Shown: in pieces, positions 10,606 through 19,483 of the stretch
Position numbering within the stretch: the first letter of the stretch is position 1
How the letters are laid out: every line of letters starts with the position of its first letter
Assembly: GCA_903772945.1 (NCBI GenBank)
Contig: CAICTM010000034.1
Span: forward strand, 99,201 to 163,200
DNA: 64,000 bases
Origin: Seminavis robusta
Taxonomy: Eukaryota; Bacillariophyta; Bacillariophyceae; Naviculales; Naviculaceae
Direction of reading: 5' to 3'
Made by a program: the position numbers and the translations under genes
Notes under the pieces: model-generated
Told to the model about the DNA's origin: nothing
Database searches by the model: none
What the model saw: the letters and a program-made list of their open reading frames with translations, nothing else

Positions 10606-11264
10606 GGCTCGGTTGCCATGTTGACTGGTGCACCGTTGCGTCTAAAGTCGTCCAGCAAGGTGCTGGCTTCGTGCGGTATGCCAGCCACCTCGTGGTGGAA
10701 ATCACTGACTGGGTCACGTGATAGTGCCACAAACTCGTTCCAATTCGCGGATTGTTTGAATCGCTTTGCGGCCGCTGCCACTAGGCGGTCTAGTTCATCG
10801 GGAACTAGATAGGTTGAGGAGGCAGTCTCGGACTGCTCTTTCGCGTTGTTGTTGTTGCTCTCGTGTGAGCGTTTGTTGTTGTTTTCGCTCTCGCGTGAGC
10901 GCTGGTCGTTGTTGTTGTTATCGTGTGTCGTAGGTGTCGTGTGGTCGTCATCTCGTGTGATGGGTCCGTTCTGCTGCTCGATTGCTGCGTGGGTGTTGCC
11001 TGCCTCGGTTGACTTGGCTCGTTGGGGATTCGCGTCCAATTCGGTGGTATCGCGATTGGGTTTTGGTGTTGGAGCCTGTGTGGTAGTCAAAAGGGGCTGG
11101 ACAGTGTACGTAGCAGGGACGTTGTGCTCTACTGGACCTGACGGGGCGGTCGTGACCGGAAACTCACCTAGTTGTCTACTAGTAGTTGGTACATAAACTT
11201 GTTGACTGCTACTATGTTTCAAACTAATGGGAGCTACTCTGGGCGACACCTTCTGGAGTGTCAC
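10470..11264 (-). pseudogene. N-terminal pol/linker region of the DIRS-like element
   Basis: 264-aa frame: low-complexity Asn/Arg/Glu-rich N-terminus, then a folded-looking part (LDRLVAAAAKRFKQSANWNEFV; ALSRGPHKSAREHTDFLREE). It ends FVGMINKG, after which the RT frame picks up as DWTLLPYSLIEHQIPDL. In related diatom elements this stretch runs straight into RT. The break therefore looks like a one-base loss at AACAAAGGGACTGG (near 10,500) rather than a real end. Confidence 0.6.
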
Positions 11265-11312
11265 AGGCTCGGCTAAGCGTTCACGATGGGAAGAACGCTG
11301 CCTGCCGGTGCC

Positions 11313-11595
11313 TCAAGCATACGCTTGGAGGCACCAGTTGTGCAAATTTGTGGTCTCTTCTGGGTTGTTGGCTACATGATCAGCTACCCGAGGGCAGGTG
11401 GTGTAGCAGCGACCTGCTATGTGCCACGATGCACAGCAGTCCACCAGGTTGCCATCGCGGCGAACCTGTGGAGGATTGTTGCCAGCCAATGCAATGGCAT
11501 CTCGCACGCGTCGTGTTCGAATGTTGTTGGCTAGTGGGGTGTTGCCGACATAGCGTCCATCCCGATTGGGATTTCGTACCATCTGCCTGGCAGCG

Positions 11596-11671
<76 letters not shown>

Positions 11672-12822
11672 GCGATCGTCTGTTGTGGCGAGACGAGTGG
11701 TGCGTTGAAGCCCAAGTTGCCGGCCATGGTCTCCACTTCATGCTGGATGAGCATACGTTCTGATGTCCCCTGTGTCCTTGCTGCCAATTCGTGGTAGATG
11801 GGGGGCAGTTCTTCATCGGTTTGCGCCCCAGTCAGAAGTAGTAGTCGGTCGGTCACGCGATCTTTAAACTTCTCGCGGACTTCCTTTGGGCGTGCTGCTT
11901 CTACTCGGCGGCGATCAATGTCGTTTCTGGCCAGTCGCGATTCCGCTACCAGATCATGGATTCCTTGTGCCATGTTCTGGATAGCTGGATCTCCTCCACC
12001 TGTGTTGGAAGTGGGACGCAACCCGGGCAGTTGCCGATAGAGGACGTGTTCACGTCGGTGGTTGTGCACCTGTGGAGTGGCATGTAGTGTGTCCACGCCG
12101 ATGGTGTTGTGCATCACTCGGGAGTGCGTGTCGCCTGCGTCTCCTTTGGTAGACGCCATCATGAGGAAACGCAACAGGGGCATATAATGGTCGATTCGAT
12201 TGTTGTCGTTGGCGTGAGCGTAGATCACTTCAAACGCCTTTCGAGCGGTGAATCGCTTGCCTAGTAGGAGGCTCACTAGTTCGAATGGCACAAACGCGGC
12301 CTTGCGTACGCGGATTGTTTGGGTGTTTGCATCAGCTTGCACGTACGGGCCTAACAGTTCGATGGTGGCATCGTCGTTGAAGGCGGCCATGTGGCGAGCT
12401 GGTGTGGCAGAGGTGTAGGTCTGTGCGGTCGTGTCCAGTTGATCTTCCAGGAATGCAACGGTTTCAATGTCTACACCAACGAGCTCATCCACGTAGCAGA
12501 AAGTTCTGCGCCTGGCTGGTGCTGCAGGTGTTCCTGGGTCCCCCGGATTTCGTAGAAAGCCATGAAGCACATGGAGTCGACCACCTGGGGTGTTCCCGTC
12601 TTGTACCATGATGGCCACTCCTCCGATGTGTGCCATGAAGTCGTCTAGGAGCTCTTGATGCAATTCAGCGTTCGTAGAGGGGTTGTTGGTGGCCCTCCAC
12701 TGAAGCATCAAACGAGCTGAGCGTTCTTGGGCAGCATCAAAGGTTGCGCCCAAGGGATTATTGGTTGGGTCATCATAGAGTGACCGGTAGGTTTTAGGTT
12801 CATTGGTGCCCGGTTGTGCCAT
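11313..12822 (-). pseudogene. Gag-like protein of the DIRS-like element, split in frame at a CAA repeat
   Basis: The first frame (12822 down to the repeat) gives about 390 residues of helical capsid-like protein starting MAQPGTNEPKTYRSLYDDP, up to APLVSPQQTIA and then poly-Gln (CAA codons). After the repeat this frame is nonsense. The frame shifted by one reads the same repeat as poly-Asn (AAC) and continues as RQMVRNPNRDGRYVGNTPLA, then VDCCASWHIAGRCYTTCPRVADH. That Cys/His cluster looks like the nucleic-acid-binding end of diatom Gag proteins. The two frames are one gene interrupted by a shift inside the repeat. Confidence 0.7.
11595..11670. repeat. (GTT)n / (CAA)n microsatellite inside gag
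   Basis: About 25 uninterrupted GTT units on the plus strand. It encodes poly-Gln or poly-Asn depending on frame and coincides with the frame change of the Gag-like gene. Confidence 0.95.
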
Positions 12823-12830
12823 GGTCGATT

Positions 12831-13239
12831 CCGATGGCTCGAGTGGTAGACACCAGAGATCCTAGTAAGCGTAAGGCCCTTCCAGGGCGAGGTTGCGAGT
12901 AGGTTGACTCGAGCTTGTCTATAGCCGATTAAAACTACTATTGTAATGACTGGTTTGTGAGGATGTGTAGCATCCTCTCTTGTTGAGTTTCTTTCTAGGC
13001 TATGAGCCCCATTTCAAGAACTTCCACTCAGCGCGTCAGCCTAGATCTGCAGTCTCACAATCTCGACACCGGTCAGACCATCCCATCTCTTTATTTTTAT
13101 TTTTAAATCATCAAAATTGCACTATTAGTGCGCGCCGCGCACTATTAGTGCGCGGCGGAACTGACAATTTGAATATTTTAAAATGTTAAAATAATACTAG
13201 CTTTTGTTTTGAAAGGATTACTACTAAGACAGGACTGAA
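12831..13239. other. Region upstream of the DIRS-like element
   Basis: No gene is seen. Probably holds the 5' untranslated end of the element. A perfect direct pair of TTAGTGCGCG(C/G)CG-type repeats lies near 13126-13160 (ACTATTAGTGCGCGCCGCGC / ACTATTAGTGCGCGGCGG). Confidence 0.4.
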
Positions 13240-13242
13240 CAG

Positions 13243-13677
13243 CAGGGTGCGGAAATGGGACTTAAATCTTTAAAAACCCACCGTTTAAAGAACCTGCGTG
13301 AAACTAGTACTAGTTTCACGCACTGTTTCACGCACTGTTTCACGCACATTAAACTAGTACTAGTTTCACGCAAGCTGCGTGAAACTATATTCAGTCGTGC
13401 GTGAAACTATGTTCAGTCGTGCGTGAAACTATCTCTATCTATCGGCAGTTGTCACTAGTAAATCTTGCGTGAAACTAGCCGTTGTTCTGCGTGAACTAGC
13501 CGTTGTTCTGCGTGAAACTAGCCGTTGTTCTGCGTGAAACTATTGCTAGTTTCACGCAGGCCTGCGTGAAACTAGCTTGAAACAGTTAGTTTCACGCAGG
13601 CTTGCGTGAAACTAACTCCTAGTTTCACGCAAGCCGTAGTTTCACGCAAGACCGTTAAATCTTGTTTCCGCACCCTG
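13243..13677. mobile_element. Small TIR element filled with GCGTGAAAC repeats
   Basis: The ends are inverted copies: CAGGGTGCGGAAA at 13243 and TTTCCGCACCCTG ending at 13677, with weaker similarity (GA(C/T)TTAA) further in. CAG flanks both ends (13240-13242, 13678-13680), a possible 3-bp target duplication. The interior has about 10 direct and 8 inverted copies of GCGTGAAACTA with short spacers. It has no coding capacity and is a MITE-like non-autonomous DNA element. Confidence 0.75.
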
Positions 13678-13680
13678 CAG

Positions 13681-14342
13681 TACCGGTACGTACGGTACGG
13701 ACGACAATCCTAGACGGACTTTGCTCTTCAACAAGCTAGCTAGCTAGTACATGGAGCTACATACATGTACATGTAGGAATGGACGTTCTGCGTTCTGCGG
13801 CTCTATTGAAAGGTTTCAGCGAGACAGTACAGAACTCAGAACTAGCTAGTAGTAGTACATGGTACATGTACTACTCGTAGTACTAGCTAGTACGGTACGC
13901 CTTCGGGCTTCGGGTTGAATTGTTCAGAATGGGCTGGTAGCTGGCTGGTACCTCACCTGGAGATTATGGGGGGGTTAGGCAGCAGCGCGGGGGAGGGAAA
14001 GAAAAAAAGAAAGGGAGAGGGTTATCCGTTGGATTCCAGATTCCGAATCGCAGAGCCGGTCGGCACACCTTCCGCACCCCAACTGTCACCAAAGAGAGGG
14101 GAACGGTCAATGACCTGGTCTTTCACCCCTCCTCCTCTAATTCCCAGGCGTCCGAAGAACATACTTTACGTCATGAAAGCCATCACCGAATTCGAATGGG
14201 AAGTTAACGGATACATGGCTGACTTGCTCTTTGCCGATCCTTTGCTGGCACCATACCCTCCCAATTCAAATCGCTCATTCTTCCGAAACTCGTCCATGGA
14301 ATACTAGTCAAACAGCATCAACGTCGCGACGGTGAGTGTTGC

Positions 14343-14382
<40 letters not shown>

Positions 14383-14721
14383 GGTGTTGGTGTTTTTGTT
14401 GTTATTCACAATGGCGACAATGGCATGCTACTAAACGCTCCGCTCCTTCCTCTACCGACGCTCCGCTCCTTCCTCTACCGACACCCAGTCCACTACCGAC
14501 GCTCAGTCTACCGACGCTCCTTCCTCTACCGATACCACTACCGACCGACTACCACTACTGCTGGTCTATTTTGTCTTGAAGTCAGCGACTACGTGGGTAG
14601 GGGCAAGACTCTTGGCAACAACAACAACAACTACTACTAGGCACCGAACCGACGAGCAACAACAGCTGACGAAACTCGCAACTACAGGAAACTCGACAAT
14701 TCAGATCGAAACAACGCGACA
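13681..14721. other. Repeat-rich intergenic region
   Basis: Contains palindrome-rich DNA (GTACATGTAC, CTAGCTAG), a (GTT)n microsatellite near 14338-14384 and a CTACCGACGCTCCG minisatellite near 14445-14560. A 130-aa plus-strand frame (13915-14307) ends with a plausible stretch (YVMKAITEFEWEVNGYMADLL), but I cannot assign it. Confidence 0.5.
14445..14560. repeat. CTACCGACGCTCC minisatellite
   Basis: Variants of CTCTACCGACGCTCCGCTCCTTC follow each other head to tail, about 7-9 partial units. This sits just after the (GTT)n tract. Confidence 0.7.
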
Positions 14722-15233
14722 ATGAGGATCGCTACAAGTCCATGGTTCTCCAAGTGGCTGCAAAGTGTCAACAGATACCCATTCAATGAGCTGAGGGTGA
14801 CAAGGCAAGGATTCAATTGCAAGTATGTCATTTGTGGGTACAACAGTGATGAGGAGGATAACTTCTGTTTGGCCACAACAGCATGGAAGTGACCGTTCTT
14901 GAGGAGTTGATATTGCAGGAGCATGCAAGCCACTTCTCCTGCCATGACCGACATCATGGATTACATGTTAGCTACAGGCCTTCAGAAAAGTCCAAAATGG
15001 TAAAGAGCTGTCATCTCCACCCTCTCTGAATGCTGGAGTCGCCGTCGCCACATCCTGTGAAAGGAAGGACATCTTCATTGAGTGCATCTACTGGTTAGTG
15101 AGGGAAAGGGTCAGTGAGAGCTATGAGTTGTCCTCCCTCGAAGGACAGAGTGTGATGGATGCTTGGCATTATTATTGTTGCCACTGGATTGACTCAAGAA
15201 GAAGATTTCCTTCAAGAAATGTACTGAGATGAG
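14722..15233 (+). pseudogene. Degraded transposon-associated gene, plus strand
   Basis: Three coding-like blocks lie in changing frames. 14722-14892 reads MRIATSPWFSKWLQSVNRYP and continues to CGYNSDEEDNFCLATTAWK, stop. About 14930-14995 reads MTDIMDYMLATGLQKS. 14996-15233 reads NGKELSSPPSLNAGVAVAT, then SCERKDIFIECIYWLVRERV, ending at a stop. Composition is protein-like throughout, so this was one gene now broken by stops and indels. Function unknown. It converges with the broken frame at 15390-18206, and together they look like one element. Confidence 0.5.
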
Positions 15234-15389
15234 TGAGACTATGGTTGTTGATTTCATTGGCATTGACTCAGATGAAGAGTGAGACTATGGTTGTTGATTT
15301 CATTGGCACATGTTACTGAATTGAAATGTAAGTTAATATCTAGATTACAATGATGCAACAATGCTACCCTTCTGCTGACCATATCAATG

Positions 15390-18206
15390 TATTGGACCGG
15401 CAATAGCGTCATGTGGTGGTCTTCCTTCCTGAGTCAACCATTGGCAGTATCTCTGACAGCAGCCATTTGGTGGAGGAGGTTGCTGGAAAGGAGCTGGCAG
15501 TATTGGTTGGATTGCTGCTGCATTAAGGCAAGTTGCATCATTTGAATCTGGTGTTGTTGCTGATAGAGAATCAGGTTGCCAATGTAAGAATTTCTTGTTT
15601 GTGCTACAGGAGGCTGCTTGTGGAGGTGGATTGGGTGGAGGTGGATTGGGTGGTGAGGTTGGAGCTGTGGAACGGTTGTGGTTGTGGATTTGGCAGTGGT
15701 TGTGGTTGTGAAGTTGCCACTGGACGGTGCACAATGTACACAAGCAACAATCATTTGGTGCATACTTTTGTCTCTGTGGCTTGAATCCCACAATGAACTG
15801 AAAGAATCCTCTCCATGTCTTGGCAATGGCTCTGCATTGGAAATGGCTTATCTAGACCAACAGCTTCTGCCATCTGATTCAGGTAAGTCAACTCTGAATG
15901 GTTCCAATATGGAACCACCTTCTCCCATCCAGCTGGAATTGACCTCCTTTCTTCCACACTGATTCTTGACAGAAGGCTCTCTTGTGGCGAATCTTGAGGT
16001 TGTATCTGCAGTGCCAGCAAGGTTGAGTGCATCTGCTAGGGTCCTTCTCATCCACCATTGCCAAAGTGGGCAAACTTGTCATGGAAAGCCTCCAACTTTG
16101 ACTCTCCTCTCCTTGATAGTACTCTGGAAGGTTGTGCTTGGAGTTGGGAGAAGGTTGGATTGTGTCATACATTTGCTGTATTGGTAGTGGATCAGCCAAG
16201 TGAATTGCTTTCTCGATGCAGTTGTCTACTGCTGGCTTGGTGTCAGGAGTGAACAAGGTAAAGTTTTTGAAAGGATCCAGTCTTCCTTGGCCTGGTTGGC
16301 TGCTCTCACTGGCAGTGACCTTGTACCTGCAGAACCACTGTTGTATCCTCTGCCTCATTGTTTCTGGTTCTCTCATCTTCTTCCTTAGGAATTTGGAGTA
16401 TCTTTGACGGAAGACCTTGGAGGCTTGAATTCTGAGATCTCCCATGGAATAGTGTTGCCATCAGCTGATAGTAGACCATGTTTCAGAGCATAGAGAACTT
16501 CTCAATAGTCTCTGGTAAGTACTCATAAGGCAATCCAAGAGAGCATTCAGGCTTCGAAGTATCAATGTGGCCCTTCCTCAAAGTTGACAGGATTCTCTTC
16601 TCTAGTGAAACAGGCCCAGTCTTCCCTCAATAGCTGGAAAGAGACTCCCATAGTCATCCTTGTTGGGCCAGGTGTCACTATACATGGCACTGGATTGAAG
16701 TGACCTCTCCTTGCTAGTTGCATTGCTGCATGGGGAAGTGGATGGTCTTGGTTGTAGGAACCAGCACTGCTGAAGCTATCTCTCCAGTTTCGGTGGCAGC
16801 ATCCCAAACAGGCTGCCCAACCTCTTATGTAGTTCTTGACTGGGAGTATGGTCTTGGCAGAAGATACCCTTGTTGCAACTGACACTTTGATCTCTCTAGT
16901 GTGCCATATTGGTCACTTATCCTCCATGGTTCCTGTTGGATGCAGCAGCCTTATAAGAGTCACGGATGTGTCACCCAGAGGAGGGATTGTTGATGTAAGT
17001 TCCATCCTTTGGAAGGAAGGGATTAGGATCCTCTCACTTCCTTGCCAATAAGAGTAGTATGACATCATTGCTCTCACATACTCTCTGTTGATTGCATTGT
17101 AGATGAGGCGGCTGCAGAGGTCACCATTACCATAGGTAACCATTATAGTGTCGAAACACTTCAGTAGCTGTTCTCTCCAAGTGGTAGTCCTTCTTAGCAA
17201 ACGCATACTTCGATCACTGGATAGAGGAGTGAGCATGCTCTGGGATAGACACCAGGACCTCTGCTTGGTTTGCATCGAATCTTCTTCTGCAGCAGCTACA
17301 CACCATTGACATGACCATACACCAAAGAGGGTCCAGCCAATGCCAAAGATGGGAACAGAGTCTTGTTCGGGACCAGTTGCTTCTATCATTCTGGAGTTTC
17401 CAGAGCATTTTCCATCAGGACAGGGTACAGTGATTCCACAATCGATTCCAGTCCACTAGAAGGAGTTTTGCCCAACAATGGAGTGGTAGTGAGGGACTCG
17501 AATTGGTCCTTTGTGGGTGGGACTGTCATGGTGAGTCCTTGGAGTGTTGCTGGAATAGCTCCTGGTTCTTTGATCTGGTAATGGATTCTGACATGCTTCT
17601 GCCATTGCTATAATTGCCAGGGGCTATTTTGTCTTGTGCTTCTCCACAAAGGTGGCATCCTCTACAAGAGCTGTGACTTTCTCGCAGAACACAGCTGGAG
17701 TAGCCATGGCCTTGTACTTTGGTGTTGCTTTGGCTGTGGCTTTGGCTGTATTTGTTCTGGAGCAAAGAAAGCTTCTCATTTTCTCTTGTGGAATGCCTCC
17801 AGCTTCCTCTCTCATTCAGTGGAAGAGGAGCACTGAATTGCCTTGTGAGTCTCCTGCTTTCTTTGATTGTCTCCATTGTCAGCGCATTCAAAGGTCCTTG
17901 CCCTTTTGTTATTGTATTCTTAATACAGAAGACAGAGTGTGATCTTTTGGGGACTCTGAGCCCGTAATGTCTGGCCTTACAGACCTGGCAGTGCTTGAGT
18001 GGATCAAAGACTTCTGCTACCTCCCCAGCAACTGTTGTTTGGGCTCCTTCTTCCCGCGCTCTCTTTGATCTTGGGTTGTTGTTCCTGGCGAGTTCGAATG
18101 CTCTCTTCTGCTGTGGATTTCGATTCTGACTCTGGCAGCCCATCTCTCCATTTTGTGTTGTTGTTGCTGCAGCATCTGCTGCTGCTGGTGGTGGTGGTTG
18201 CTCCAT
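15390..18206 (-). pseudogene. Degraded transposase-like gene with Cys/His motif
   Basis: Starting at ATG 18206 the frame reads MEQPPPPAAADAAATTTQNG, then a Cys/His unit: HCQVCKARHYGLRVPKRSHS followed by VFCIKNTITKGQG. It resembles zinc-binding N-terminal modules of diatom transposon proteins with C-x2-C ... RSHx3C spacing. Downstream the coding sense jumps between frames: EEAGGIPQEKMRSFLCSRT (17815 on), LLKCFDTIMVTYGNGDLCSR (17389 on), NYIRGWAACLGCCHRNWRDS (16885 on), MREPETMRQRIQQWFCRYKV (16445 on) and AGWEKVVPYWNHSELTYLNQ (near 15,910). The C-terminal end is Pro/Asn/His-rich. A DDE triad cannot be placed with certainty. The gene is non-functional as read. Confidence 0.55.
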
Positions 18207-19483
18207 GATCGATTGGCTGAGCGAGTAATGACCGAAAGCCATTGCCAACGATGACGGTCTGTTGCCATTGCCGACGATGGAATCTGACGTTTCGATCGAA
18301 AAGAAAGCGAAAATACGAACTTGATAGCGCATTTACTCTGTAATAACTATAAATGGTACGTTAAGTATATTTGAATTTTTGCGACATACTTCCTGACGTA
18401 TTAGGTTGATTAACCAATCAGATCGCTGCCTTCCACCCCTTTTCGGCCCACCTGTACCAGCTACCTGGTACACGTTGCACTGGCCAACGGCTGATGGTTG
18501 GTGGCTACATGCTACGTGTATGCATCCAACATTTAGGTTATGATTGTGTGGTTGGTGGGCTTTGTGGCAAAGAGATTGCATGGGTGTGCAGTGTCCAGTC
18601 GGTTTGGACTCGAGTAGCATGTACCACCATACCGGTACGCTCCTCTCTTGTGGTTACTACCGCTACATGTACTGGTACGGAAAAGGGTTCATAATAAGTA
18701 CTAGAAATGCTACTCTAGCTAGTAGTAGCTACTCAGAGTAGTAGAATCTCTTAACGTAGCATTTCTTTCCTCTCGTAAACCTGACTAGCTACCGGTACAG
18801 TAGCGGTACCAAGCCAGACATTGTTCAGATGTGAGCGATTTCTCGTTTTGTTGGAGTTTCAGGCTGGAATCTTCTCGGGACCAACGCGGGTAACGGTACC
18901 AGAAATGGAGGCTGTAGCTGTGTCAATTAGACATCATCGTCCTCGACATCATCAAAACATGGTGGTACCGGTGGTGATGTACTAGCTAGTACTGTATGTT
19001 TCCTGGCCCGTGTTCGTCTGCAGTTCGACACGTCGCATGAATTGTACGGCGATTGGATGATTGGAGCCTTTATGTGGCAGTATAGGATTTATGGAATCAT
19101 ACTGTCTGGGCACAGTAGGGTCTCATCTTCTTAAAGCGGTCCTGGACCAATGACTTTGAGCAGATTAAGACTAATGGTTTTTAAATAGTTTGTCACGAGC
19201 GTTCCAATAATAGGCACGAAGCGTAAATATGATGGTGTGAGGATTTATAAGACGATCACGATGCCAATGAATTCTCGCCAGAGAAGTGCCACCAGTATAG
19301 TACACACTACTTACTTCAGCTCCCACTTCCACCGGTACCTGCATGTCAAGGGACCGCTCAAGGCACATCCAAGAACAAACAATCCAAGCCAACAACATCG
19401 AAGGCCATCATTTTTTGGCTTGGCTTGATCCATCAGCGTTTGCTACTACTACATATTCTCACTAGTAGCGTATTGTTTCAACG
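18207..19483. other. Intergenic, palindrome-rich
   Basis: No gene is recognised. Several ACCGGTACC and CTAGCTAG tracts occur between 18,430 and 19,000. The last 200 bp form the presumed promoter and leader of the gene starting at 19,484; no convincing TATA or initiator element is seen. Confidence 0.5.

Larger units (their letters stand above)
2770..12830 (-). mobile_element. Tyrosine-recombinase (DIRS/PAT-like) retrotransposon, interrupted by a Gypsy element
   Basis: Read on the minus strand, the order is Gag-like protein, linker region, reverse transcriptase, RNase H and then a tyrosine recombinase in an overlapping frame. This is the gene order of DIRS-type elements, which use a YR recombinase instead of a DDE integrase. 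The 3' part is split by a Gypsy insertion at 2964-7530; the sequence left of it (about 2770-2963) continues the sequence that resumes at 7535. I could not identify terminal or split repeats, so both outer limits are approximate. At least two frameshifts (near 10,505 and inside the CAA repeat at 11,595-11,670) make this copy inactive as read, unless they are assembly errors or programmed shifts. Confidence 0.75.

Noticed and set aside
11258-11797. Plus-strand frame with poly-Cys opposite the CAA repeat
   Set aside because: Poly-Cys arises from reading (TGT)n; the minus-strand Gag reading is coherent on both sides.
13300-13670. Regularly spaced repeats resembling a CRISPR array
   Set aside because: Repeats are only about 11 bp, occur in both orientations, have irregular spacers, and lie between terminal inverted repeats in a eukaryotic genome.
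13915-14307. 130-aa plus-strand frame as an independent gene
   Set aside because: Only the last 50 residues look protein-like and no start, splice or homology cue supports it; kept as intergenic.
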